A stretch of DNA of 15,800 nt from an uncultured Bacilli bacterium (GTDB lineage Bacteria > Bacillota_I > Bacilli_A > RF39 > UBA660). A program made the position numbers and the translations under genes. Under the pieces are notes generated by a model, which had not been told where the DNA came from, searched no databases, and saw only the letters and a list, made by a program, of their open reading frames with translations. This document shows, piece after piece, positions 6,177-13,069 of this stretch. The stretch spans positions 1 through 15,800 of the forward strand of contig CALVIJ010000012.1 of NCBI GenBank assembly GCA_944329505.1. The letters are read 5' to 3'. The stretch's first letter is position 1; every line of letters starts with the position of its first letter.

Positions 6177-7019
6177 ATGAATGCTTGTGAAAGAGATTTG
6201 TTATTAAATGTTCAGCAGCAATATAAATTGAAGTTGTATAATTTTGAAGATTGTGTTGCATTAATAGACGTAGGAAAGTTAAGGCGTAACCAAGAAGATT
6301 CTCTTTTGGTATCAGAAAAATTTAGTAATACACTTATGTTAATTGCTGATGGCATGGGCGGTTTAGAAGATGGGGCTTTTGCAAGTCGTATGGCAGCCAT
6401 TGATACTTATGAATGGTTTCAAAGTTTACAAAAATCTAAATTTGATAATATAGATGATTTATCAGAGGAATACGAAAAATTTGTTGAAGAGCTTGACATA
6501 AAAATTAGAAATAATTGTGATGGGGGAACTACATTATTAATTGCAATTGAACTTGAAAACTCTATTTTACTTTTTAATATAGGAGATTCTAGAGCATATA
6601 TTTATAATGATTTGTGTGAGTTAAGTCAAGTTACTAGAGATCAATCTATTACGCAAGAATTATATGAAAATGGTGTTATTTCATGTAAGGGTTATATGAG
6701 ATTTCATAAAAAAAACAATTTAATTTGTTCTAGATTGGGATGCTCAAAAAAACTTTTGACTATTGAAACTCAATTGTTACCAAAAGAAGGTGTTAATGAT
6801 TTGTTTTTATTTACTGATGGAGTGACAGATTGTATTTCTGATAATACTTTATTTGATCTTATTTATAATAATAATGACGAAGTTATAAGTAGACAAATAT
6901 TGGAGTATGTTATGACTCATAATTCTTATTTTAATATTCCAAGTGATGATTATTATGATATGATAGAAGCAGGTAAGGATAATATATCAATTATTCATAA
7001 GAAAATTAGGAGAAAATAA
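6177..7019 (+). CDS. PP2C-family (PPM) protein phosphatase
   Basis: A 280-aa metal-dependent Ser/Thr phosphatase of the Stp/PrpC type, expected in the cytoplasm: no signal peptide or membrane segment. After a 30-residue N-terminal extension come the motifs in order: RRNQEDS (36-42), ADGMGG (57-62), DGGTT (115-119), FNIGDSRAYIY (133-143), TRDQS (153-157), FTDGVTD (212-218) and KDNISII (267-273). The Asp residues that bind the metal pair (41, 58, 214, 268) are all present, so it should be active. It starts 7 nt after the maturase stop with a weak TAGGTG site overlapping that stop, so translation is probably coupled. The APH-fold kinase follows after 2 nt. A phosphatase and kinase in a RiPP operon are unusual. 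The target could be the peptide, a regulator or the kinase product. It is not the usual prpC-pknB pair, since no Hanks-type kinase is near. Confidence 0.92.
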   Translation: MNACERDLLLNVQQQYKLKLYNFEDCVALIDVGKLRRNQEDSLLVSEKFSNTLMLIADGMGGLEDGAFASRMAAIDTYEWFQSLQKSKFDNIDDLSEEYEKFVEELDIKIRNNCDGGTTLLIAIELENSILLFNIGDSRAYIYNDLCELSQVTRDQSITQELYENGVISCKGYMRFHKKNNLICSRLGCSKKLLTIETQLLPKEGVNDLFLFTDGVTDCISDNTLFDLIYNNNDEVISRQILEYVMTHNSYFNIPSDDYYDMIEAGKDNISIIHKKIRRK

Positions 7020-7021
7020 AT

Positions 7022-7903
7022 ATGACTAAAATTCAAGCAAAGTGGCGTGAAAGTAAGATTGATTTATCTAAATTAAATTTAAAGACAATTCGTGAATATA
7101 AAGTAATTAGTTATCCACCAGCAGGTAATGATGTTTTTGATTGCATTGGAACATTAAATTCTGGTGAGAGTATTAACTTTGTATTAAAAAGTGAACGTGG
7201 TACTTTTGCAAATTTTGATAACGAAATAAAAGTGTTACAAGCTATTAAAAAATTTCCTGTTCCAAAAGTTATTGAAACTGGAAAAATTGATAATTTTACA
7301 TATATTGTTATGAATAAAATGGATGGCGAGAAACTTTCAGGTTTATTCGAAGAGAACAAAAATGTTGATAGAACGAAATATTTGTTTTTATACGGACAGG
7401 AATTAGCAAAAATTCATAAAATTAAGCTTGATTGGAGTATTGCTAAACAACGTGATATTAATGATATTCCTAAAAGCTCTGTTTATAAAAATTTAGATAA
7501 TTGGGAAAATGAAATTATAAGATATTTAGAAGAAACAATGCCTAAAATTATTATGGATACTTTTATTCATGGAGATTTTCATTATGGTAATATTTTGTGG
7601 AAAAACAATAAAATTTCTGCTATTTTGGATTGGGAATATTCTGGCATTGGATTTAAGGAACAAGATATAGCTTGGGCATTAATTTTAAGACCTGGTCAAG
7701 AATTCATGGATAACGTATCAGATTATAACTGTTTTTTAAACGGTTATAATTCAGTAAATGATTTTGATTATATTAAACTAAAATGGTGTTTGATAAATGG
7801 ACTATTACATTTTTATTTAATGAATAAAAATAAAAATGACGATAAATATCTTTTAAAACTACAAAATTTAATAAATCGGTTAAAGAATGATATTGTTGAA
7901 TAA
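7022..7903 (+). CDS. Aminoglycoside phosphotransferase (APH)-fold kinase of the RiPP operon
   Basis: A 293-aa small-molecule-type kinase of the APH/choline kinase fold. Visible motifs: a beta-strand lobe with NFVLKSERG (probable ATP-binding Lys 56) and helix-C Glu in NEIKVL (68); hinge YIVMNKMDGEKL; catalytic loop HGDFHYGN (183-190, base Asp 185); and metal-binding ILDWE (Asp 203) followed by GFKEQDIAW. All expected catalytic residues are present. The ribosome site AGGAG (7008-7012) is 9 nt before the ATG, inside the end of the phosphatase gene, and only 2 nt separate the genes. Members phosphorylate antibiotics, choline, homoserine or other metabolites, and a few act on peptides or proteins. 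In this operon it could phosphorylate the RiPP or give self-resistance; that is inference. A terminator begins at its stop codon, marking the operon end. Confidence 0.9.
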   Translation: MTKIQAKWRESKIDLSKLNLKTIREYKVISYPPAGNDVFDCIGTLNSGESINFVLKSERGTFANFDNEIKVLQAIKKFPVPKVIETGKIDNFTYIVMNKMDGEKLSGLFEENKNVDRTKYLFLYGQELAKIHKIKLDWSIAKQRDINDIPKSSVYKNLDNWENEIIRYLEETMPKIIMDTFIHGDFHYGNILWKNNKISAILDWEYSGIGFKEQDIAWALILRPGQEFMDNVSDYNCFLNGYNSVNDFDYIKLKWCLINGLLHFYLMNKNKNDDKYLLKLQNLINRLKNDIVE

Positions 7904-7929
7904 GTGTGTTATTTATAACATGCTTTTTT
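7903..7929 (+). terminator. Terminator of the RiPP operon
   Basis: AGTGTGTTAT (7903-7912) pairs with ATAACATGCT (7915-7924), with two G-U pairs and a very small loop (wider if the top pairs open), then a T run to 7929. It abuts the kinase stop codon. Confidence 0.75.
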
Positions 7930-7951
7930 GATGCCATAATCAATCAATTAT

Positions 7952-7980
7952 TTGATGTTTTATTGTTTTTATGTTATTAT
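7952..7980 (+). promoter_or_regulatory. Predicted promoter of the second HelD gene
   Basis: TTGATG (7952-7957), exactly 17 nt, TATTAT (7975-7980), with extended TG at 7972-7973. It lies between the RiPP terminator and the GGAGG site at 7996-8000. Confidence 0.7.
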
Positions 7981-8005
7981 ATTATATACATTTTTGGAGG
8001 TACTT

Positions 8006-10108
8006 ATGAGTAATATTAATGATAGTGTTTTAAATGAAGAAAAAGAATATTTAAAAAAAGTTGAAAATGTTTTAAGTGGTTTAATTGAAACCTCTGGAGA
8101 AATTGTTCAAAAACAACAAAGAGAAAATCAAGAGTTAAAAAAGATGATATGGGATACTAGAACTGAACATACTGATTCGGAGTATAATGCTCAACTTAAC
8201 GAAATAAATCATAATACAAGTATGTTAAGTGAAAATGTAAAACAAGCATTAAACTATCAAAAGGCTATTTATTCGCCATATTTTGGTCGAATCGACTTTA
8301 GAAGAGATGGACGTAATAATAGTATGCATGTATATGTTGGACTTACAACAATTAAAGAAGGTATGGATTTTTATGTATTTGATTGGCGTACTCCAATTGC
8401 AAGTTTATTTTATAATTATAGTGTTGGTGAGGCACAATATGAGGCTCCGAGGGGGGCAATTAAGGGACAGATTGATTTACGTCGCCAATATAAAATAGAA
8501 AACGGTGAATTAAAAAGAGTAATTGAAAGTGATATAACTATTGATGATGAATTTTTGCAGGAAATTTTGTCTAATAGTTCTTCAGATAAAATGCGAAATA
8601 TTGTTACTACCATTCAACAGGAACAGAATGAAATTATTAGAAATAGATCTACAAATAATTTAGTCGTTCAGGGTGTAGCTGGTAGTGGTAAAACTTCTGT
8701 CGCATTACATAGAATAGCATATTTATTATATCAACGAAAAGATTTGAATTCAGACAATATTTTAATTTTTTCTCCTAATGATATTTTTGCCGAATATATT
8801 TCAGATGTGTTACCAGAACTTGGTGAAGATAATGTTTTAAATACTACTTTCTCGGACTTATCAAGTGCTTATATCAAAAATAGGAAAATTCAAAGTTTTT
8901 CAAATTTTATTGAGGAGTATTATGATAATGAAAAAAACGAATTTAAAAATGAAATGATCCGTTTTAAATTATCAGACGAATATAAGAAAGTTTTGGATTT
9001 ATATATGTTATATTATACTAAATCACACTGCTTGAAAGAGAGTTTCGAATTTGTTGTTGGAAACTCTAGGGAAGTTTATATTGATAAGGATGAAATCAAT
9101 GATTTATTTACTAATAAATATGGACATTTGCCAATTGTTGAAAGGTTAAATCAAATTGTTGATTATATTTGTTCTAAAGATAATATCCCTTTTTCAAAAT
9201 ATAATGCCACTGTTAAAAGCCAATTAAGAAAGGCAATGGGGATTGATTTAGACGTTAGAAGAGTATATAGTGATTTTATGAATAATCCAATATATACCGA
9301 TAATTTTGATTTTGATGTTACTGAATTTTATGATAGAAGTAAGCCAGTTCAATATGAAGATATAATGGGCATGTTATATTTGAATTTTGAGTTAAATGAC
9401 TATCCATATAATACGTATGTAAAACATGTTGTTATTGATGAGGCTCAAGATTATTCTAAATTACAATTATATATAATTAAAAAAATGTTTCCACATGCTA
9501 CTTATACAATTTTGGGTGATGTTAATCAAACAATTAATCCTTTTTATAAATATAATACATTGGAATCTTTAAAGGAAATCTTTGGTGATTCAACTGAATA
9601 TTATGAGTTGTTAAAATCTTATAGATCAAGTCCAGAAATAACTGATTATGCAAATAGTATTTTAGGTTTAAGAAGTGATTTTGCTGTAAGAAATTCTACA
9701 AATAAACCAGTAATTAATGAAGAAGAAAATCCAGCTATATTTGAATCACAGATTTATGAAGACATTCAAAGAATGCGTAATGATGGTTTAAAGAGAATAG
9801 CTATTATTACAAGAAATAAAAAAGAAGCGCAAGAATTATGTTCTAAATTGGAGAATGGTGCTGATGGTATATCATTTTCTACTTCCAGTATGCAAAATGA
9901 TAATGTGATTATTGTTCCAGCTTATATTGCAAAAGGTTTAGAGTTTGATGGTGTTATTGCTTATACTAAACCTGATGATTATTATACTGAAGAAGAAAAA
10001 AACTTGTACTATGTTGTTTGTACAAGAGCGCAACACCAACTTGTGGTTTATAACCAACCTCAATATGTTATGGAAAATCCAAAAAAATTAGTGAAAAATA
10101 TTCTATAA
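8006..10108 (+). CDS. HelD-type UvrD-like superfamily 1 helicase (copy 2)
   Basis: A 700-aa paralogue of the helicase upstream of the RiPP operon, with every motif intact: N-terminal coiled-coil arm (residues about 8-60, EKEYLKKVENVLSG and KQQRENQELKKM); YFGRIDFRRDG; DWRTPIASLFYNYS; Walker A GVAGSGKTS (223-231); Walker B DEAQD (478-482); LGDVNQTINP; SYRSSPEIT; IAKGLEFDGVIAYT; and YYVVCTRAQHQL. ATG 8006 has GGAGG 5 nt upstream and its own promoter, and the longer in-frame extension upstream covers that promoter, so it is not coding. It is 44 residues longer than copy 1, mainly in the insertion between Walker A and B (the HelD-specific arms that reach the polymerase active site) and at the C-terminus. 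The two are clearly homologous but diverged, except for a 51-nt identical tract over Walker A. Confidence 0.94.
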   Translation: MSNINDSVLNEEKEYLKKVENVLSGLIETSGEIVQKQQRENQELKKMIWDTRTEHTDSEYNAQLNEINHNTSMLSENVKQALNYQKAIYSPYFGRIDFRRDGRNNSMHVYVGLTTIKEGMDFYVFDWRTPIASLFYNYSVGEAQYEAPRGAIKGQIDLRRQYKIENGELKRVIESDITIDDEFLQEILSNSSSDKMRNIVTTIQQEQNEIIRNRSTNNLVVQGVAGSGKTSVALHRIAYLLYQRKDLNSDNILIFSPNDIFAEYISDVLPELGEDNVLNTTFSDLSSAYIKNRKIQSFSNFIEEYYDNEKNEFKNEMIRFKLSDEYKKVLDLYMLYYTKSHCLKESFEFVVGNSREVYIDKDEINDLFTNKYGHLPIVERLNQIVDYICSKDNIPFSKYNATVKSQLRKAMGIDLDVRRVYSDFMNNPIYTDNFDFDVTEFYDRSKPVQYEDIMGMLYLNFELNDYPYNTYVKHVVIDEAQDYSKLQLYIIKKMFPHATYTILGDVNQTINPFYKYNTLESLKEIFGDSTEYYELLKSYRSSPEITDYANSILGLRSDFAVRNSTNKPVINEEENPAIFESQIYEDIQRMRNDGLKRIAIITRNKKEAQELCSKLENGADGISFSTSSMQNDNVIIVPAYIAKGLEFDGVIAYTKPDDYYTEEEKNLYYVVCTRAQHQLVVYNQPQYVMENPKKLVKNIL

Positions 10109-10234
10109 ATTTATTAAGATATTTTTATTGTTTTAAAAATTCATCGAAAGATTTTGATAAATGATTGATAACAATACATTTAGAATATTAAATTAATAAT
10201 ATATAAAATTTATTAGTGATATGATGGGTCGTAT
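10109..10234. other. AT-rich gap after HelD copy 2
   Basis: No gene and no convincing terminator found; several A/T-only inverted repeats are too weak to call. The first clear signal is the TATAAT at 10235. Confidence 0.5.
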
Positions 10235-10240
10235 TATAAT
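10213..10240 (+). promoter_or_regulatory. Possible promoter of the structured RNA
   Basis: A perfect TATAAT (10235-10240) with a poor -35 candidate TTAGTG (10213-10218) at 16 nt and no extended TG. It is supported mainly by the structured, terminator-ended segment just downstream. Confidence 0.4.
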
Positions 10241-10246
10241 TTGTGT

Positions 10247-10360
10247 TTTTTTTGAAGGTGGTTTAAAACGAGTACACTGCTTGTACCATTGCAGGTGAGA
10301 GTCGCACTCTGTGTGACCATTCAATATAGAACTCATAATATCAAATATTATGGGTTTTTT
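10247..10360 (+). ncRNA. Structured non-coding RNA or leader with terminator, upstream of an APH-fold kinase gene
   Basis: A segment of about 114 nt that is clearly less AT-rich than its surroundings and has three consecutive hairpins: GTACA/TGTAC (10272-10276 with 10282-10286); GTCGCAC/GTGTGAC (10301-10307 with 10311-10317, TCT loop); and a terminator (10330-10360). AGAGT/ACTCT (10299-10303 with 10306-10310) competes with the second hairpin. GGTGGT near 10258 can pair with either of two ACCATT copies (10285-10290 and 10316-10321), so the structure could switch. I compared it by eye with the motifs I know (T-box, TPP, FMN, SAM, purine, lysine, glycine, preQ1, fluoride, ZTP, THF, SRP RNA) and found no match. 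It could be a riboswitch-like leader for the kinase gene at 10437, or a separate small RNA. Confidence 0.5.
10330..10360 (+). terminator. Strong intrinsic terminator between the RNA element and the kinase gene
   Basis: AACTCATAATA (10330-10340) pairs with TATTATGGGTT (10346-10356) over 11 bp with one G-U and a TCAAA loop, then T6. It ends 76 nt before the kinase start codon. Confidence 0.85.
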
Positions 10361-10436
10361 ATTTAAATTAAGCTGATTTCATTTTAATTCTATATGTGAC
10401 TATTAGATAATCATTGTGTTAATATGGGAGGAAATT

Positions 10437-11471
10437 ATGGTAGAAAAAACAGAATTTACTGAAGATACAATAAAGTCAGAAGTAAAAAAACATTATGGGA
10501 TAAAAGTTAATGATATTAAAGTCATAAATGGTGGTAGTGCTAATATATATAAGTTGACATCTAATAAAGGCGATAAATATATTTTAAAAGAGTTTCAGTC
10601 AAAATTTAGTGAAAAAACTATTTTGAAAGAAATTAATATCATCAATTTTTTGAAAAATAAAGGTTTATCGGTGCCAGAATATGTAACTTGTTTAGATGAA
10701 AAACAATATTTTGAGTATAATGATAAAACGGTCATTATTCAAAAGTTTATAGAAGGAAACATTCAAGAAAATTATAGCGGTACTGAAGAGCAAATGTTAG
10801 AATCTGCCAAATATTTAGGTATAATTGTTAATGCTTTGGAAGACTATACTTATGATGATATGTTTAATTGTAATATAGAAAAATACACTTCTGATAAAAT
10901 TATTGATAAGAGTATTGCTAAACATGAAAGTTTAATACCACTAGCCAAAGAAGATAAAACTCATGGCATAGAAATCGTAAAAGATTTGAAAGATAAAATT
11001 GAAATGTTGAAAAAAGTAAAAAATGATGGTACTTTTAAAAAAGCTACTAAAGTTACAATAAAGAAAACCCATGGAGATTACAATGTATTACAGTTTATTT
11101 ATAACGATAAAGGAAAAATAAAAGCAGTAATTGATTTTGTTAACGCTGGTGAAATGCCAATAGTATGGGAAATTGCTAGATCATACAATTATATAGATAA
11201 AGACTGTAAAAATGGTGAATTTAATATTGACCATTTGGTGATGTATGTAAATGAATATTTAAAATATTCAAAACTTAACAAAGATGATTTAAAATATTTA
11301 CCTTATGTATACTTGGTTCAAGTATTATCCAGCACACACGGTTATAAAGAATATTTAAAAAACAGTAATGTTAATTTACTGCGTTTTGGAAAAGAAAGAA
11401 CTGATATATGCCGTTACTTAATAAAAAATGCTAAAGAAATTTCAGAAAGGTTATTAGAAATTAAATTATAA
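10437..11471 (+). CDS. APH-fold phosphotransferase (CotS/homoserine-kinase-II-like)
   Basis: A 344-aa cytoplasmic kinase of the APH/choline kinase fold. Visible: a glycine-rich turn INGGSANIYKL (30-40) and ATP-binding Lys in YILKEF (51); a helical lobe; catalytic loop HGDYNVLQF (212-220, base Asp 214); and metal-binding VIDFVNAG (Asp 233) with PIVWEIARSYNYID behind it. The usual HGDxHxxN Asn position is Gln 219. I recall HGDY-x3-Q-F-I-Y as a standing variant of Firmicute members, so this is not necessarily a defect. ATG 10437 is chosen for GGGAGG 5 nt upstream (10426-10431). It is only distantly similar to the RiPP-operon kinase, with no long identical stretch. A terminated RNA element precedes it and a two-way terminator follows. 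Substrate unknown. Confidence 0.85.
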   Translation: MVEKTEFTEDTIKSEVKKHYGIKVNDIKVINGGSANIYKLTSNKGDKYILKEFQSKFSEKTILKEINIINFLKNKGLSVPEYVTCLDEKQYFEYNDKTVIIQKFIEGNIQENYSGTEEQMLESAKYLGIIVNALEDYTYDDMFNCNIEKYTSDKIIDKSIAKHESLIPLAKEDKTHGIEIVKDLKDKIEMLKKVKNDGTFKKATKVTIKKTHGDYNVLQFIYNDKGKIKAVIDFVNAGEMPIVWEIARSYNYIDKDCKNGEFNIDHLVMYVNEYLKYSKLNKDDLKYLPYVYLVQVLSSTHGYKEYLKNSNVNLLRFGKERTDICRYLIKNAKEISERLLEIKL

Positions 11472-11490
11472 TACAAAATAGTTTAAAATA

Positions 11491-11517
11491 AAAACTCGGT
11501 ATAAAAATCCGAGTTTT
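11491..11517. terminator. Two-way terminator between converging genes
   Basis: AAAACTCGG (11491-11499) pairs with CCGAGTTTT (11509-11517) over 9 bp. The A-rich flank on the left gives a good T tail on the minus strand (TTTTTATTTT); the plus-strand tail is only TTTT. It serves the kinase on the plus strand and the membrane protein on the minus strand, whose stop codon overlaps it. Confidence 0.85.
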
Positions 11518-12316
11518 AAACTTGTGGTTCCTTATTTTTAATAATAAAATTCTTGATAAATTTGTCATCTCTATTTTTTAAATATATGTATCCAAATATA
11601 TTAAAGATTACTGCTCCTATAAAATTTACAATTAAATCTTTCATAGTGTCGTTTAGGCCAATATCTAAATATCCATTTAATCTAACTAATTCATTATTGT
11701 TTTGATCATATAAGATGGTATAATTTATATCATCTACAGTTATTACTTTATTACTTTGCATAGGATCTAAAGTTACAGTATGTATTTCGTTAATATATTC
11801 ATCTTTCTGCATGTCGTAATGAATGGTTTTATCAACTCCATATTCAAAGAATTCCCAAATTACCCCAATTGTCATTGAAAAACAAAATGAGAATAGACAG
11901 AGAAATATTGGTGATAGGTTAATACTTTTAAGGTGCTTGTTTAATATGTCAAATAAAGAAAAACCTATGGCAGCCATTAAAAATCCATTTAAAGTGTGTA
12001 GCATTGTATCCCAAAAAGGAATTATTCCATAGAAATTATTTATTTCACCTAGTATTTCAGCAGAGAAGACAAATACCATAATAATTATTTCGACGGTGTT
12101 TGGTAAATCTACATTTAATCTTCGTTCAATTATAAATGGTAAAAATAATAATATTAATGATAGAATACATAACGCCACATTTTCATATTCCCTTCTTATT
12201 AGCTGTAAAATTAAACATAAGATAATTAGTCCTCTAAGCAATAGATAGACTGAAAATTTAGATTTGTTATTTTTTATTTCTTCTTTTATTTCTTTTATAT
12301 AATTATGTTTTTTCAT
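11516..12316 (-). CDS. Polytopic membrane protein, 266 aa
   Basis: An integral membrane protein with a Lys/Glu-rich cytoplasmic start (about 20 residues) and about six hydrophobic segments: near residues 23-42, 47-63, 76-92, 105-124, 135-155 and 225-245. Between the fifth and sixth lies a polar loop of about 60 residues. Conserved-looking motifs are PFWDTMLHTLNGFLMA and VIWEFFEYGVD at helix ends, plus DLIVNFIGAVIF in the last helix. The WD-x2-LH-x3-G and WE-x2-EY patterns recall DUF2238/YjdF-like small membrane proteins, which I hold only loosely. ATG 12316 is chosen because GTGAGG lies 6 nt upstream; the in-frame GTG four codons earlier is part of that site. It is transcribed alone from a TGATATAAT promoter toward the plus-strand kinase. 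Function unknown. Confidence 0.8.
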   Translation of the reverse strand: MKKHNYIKEIKEEIKNNKSKFSVYLLLRGLIILCLILQLIRREYENVALCILSLILLFLPFIIERRLNVDLPNTVEIIIMVFVFSAEILGEINNFYGIIPFWDTMLHTLNGFLMAAIGFSLFDILNKHLKSINLSPIFLCLFSFCFSMTIGVIWEFFEYGVDKTIHYDMQKDEYINEIHTVTLDPMQSNKVITVDDINYTILYDQNNNELVRLNGYLDIGLNDTMKDLIVNFIGAVIFNIFGYIYLKNRDDKFIKNFIIKNKEPQV

Positions 12317-12346
12317 TTTATACCTCACTTACTTTTTATCACCACA

Positions 12347-12355
12347 ATTATATCA
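12347..12355 (-). promoter_or_regulatory. Extended -10 promoter of the membrane-protein gene
   Basis: On the minus strand this reads TGATATAAT, a perfect extended -10, 31 nt before the start codon. The -35 region is A/T-only and weak. Confidence 0.55.
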
Positions 12356-12361
12356 TAGTTA

Positions 12362-12389
12362 TTGACATTTTTATATTTAAAATTATGAT
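12362..12389 (+). promoter_or_regulatory. Orphan plus-strand promoter
   Basis: A perfect TTGACA (12362-12367), 16-nt spacer and TATGAT (12384-12389). No plus-strand gene lies downstream before the terminator at 12457-12492, so it could drive a small RNA. Confidence 0.5.
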
Positions 12390-12395
12390 GAAAAG

Positions 12396-12492
12396 GTAGT
12401 TAAGTATAAATGTAAACCTTTGAAAAGTAGCAAACATCATTATTCTTATTAATAATAAAACCTATAAAGAGGAAAGTACTTTATAGGTTTTT
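12396..12492 (+). ncRNA. Candidate small RNA between a promoter and a terminator
   Basis: The expected start is about 7 nt after the -10 at 12384-12389, and the transcript would end at the 13-bp hairpin with T5, giving about 97 nt. AAAGGT (12391-12397) can pair with ACCTTT (12416-12421). There is no usable reading frame: the one ATG (12409-12411) is followed at once by TAA. Evidence is layout only. Confidence 0.3.
12457..12492. terminator. Strong two-way terminator downstream of the hypothetical gene pair
   Basis: AAAACCTATAAAG (12457-12469) pairs perfectly with CTTTATAGGTTTT (12479-12491) around a 9-nt loop. It lies directly after the stop of the minus-strand pair and has T-rich tails on both strands. 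Confidence 0.85.
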
Positions 12493-12495
12493 AAA

Positions 12496-13068
12496 TTACT
12501 TTCTTTTTTGAAAACTTTTAATATAAGTATCCATATCGCCATGAGCATAATATGGAAAACTTGCTGTTACTATACATTTAGCAGTTGGAATGTCCGCTTC
12601 CATTAAGATTCCTAGAATATTTTGAGCTCTATTTTTATCGATTAATAAAGTTGAACCATCTTGTTTTATGTATCCATATCTAACAGGGTGTTGACTTTTA
12701 GACTGTTTTGTAAATTCTCTTTCTAAATCATATTTACTTAACCAATTACCATTTGTTCTAATAGCCGTTGCAGCGTTTTCAATTGATTTTAAATCTTTAT
12801 CAATAAAACTATTATTAAAGCGTTTAATTGAAGTAATTTTTTGAGTATCAATAAACTCCCCAATAATTTTAGCTAAATTAATAGCTTCTTTAGAATAATT
12901 TTCAGCTAAGTTTACATATAATTCAGTTATATCTTCTGAGCTTAAAGTCCAATAGTCATATGCAAAATTAATCCTTTGATCTTTAGTTAATTTATGATGC
13001 TTGACAGGATTTTTTTTATTTATTAGTTCACAAACTGCTTTTGCAGTTATTATTTCTGGTTTTTCCAT
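12496..13068 (-). CDS. Hypothetical protein, 190 aa; second gene of a paralogous pair
   Basis: Cytoplasmic, Lys-rich, no membrane segment, no family I recognise. It shares layout and motifs with the gene upstream: an N-terminal helix block KLTKDQRINFAYDYW (against KFTLEEKIQFAIQYY), a middle NWLSKYDLEREF (against NWLELFDEDAIF), and a C-terminal region with DKNRAQNILGIL, then IPTAKCIVTASFPYYA and YIKSFQKRK (against VPARCIVEGAYPHVA and YIAKLQKQK). Its AAAGGAGGT site (plus-strand 13075-13083) lies within the last codons of the upstream gene, and one base separates the stop and the ATG, so the two are translationally coupled and probably made in equal amounts. They may form a heterodimer. A terminator follows the stop at once. 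Confidence 0.8.
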   Translation of the reverse strand: MEKPEIITAKAVCELINKKNPVKHHKLTKDQRINFAYDYWTLSSEDITELYVNLAENYSKEAINLAKIIGEFIDTQKITSIKRFNNSFIDKDLKSIENAATAIRTNGNWLSKYDLEREFTKQSKSQHPVRYGYIKQDGSTLLIDKNRAQNILGILMEADIPTAKCIVTASFPYYAHGDMDTYIKSFQKRK

Positions 13069-13069
13069 T

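Noticed and set aside
6177..7903. Reading the PP2C/kinase pair as the common prpC-pknB (Stp-Stk) signalling pair.
   Set aside because: The kinase has APH-type motifs (HGDFHYGN, ILDWE), no Hanks-type HRD/DFG motifs, no membrane anchor and no PASTA repeats.
7952..8005. N-terminal extension of HelD copy 2 that would add a hydrophobic segment.
   Set aside because: It covers the promoter and GGAGG site used for ATG 8006, and HelD proteins have no membrane segment. The hydrophobic run is a by-product of T-rich DNA.
10221..10298. A 25-codon Cys-containing frame (MMGRIIICVFFEGGLKRVHC...) that could be taken for a second RiPP precursor.
   Set aside because: No ribosome site before the ATG, it starts upstream of the likely transcription start, and it runs through the hairpin-forming RNA segment. 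Chance frame is the better explanation.
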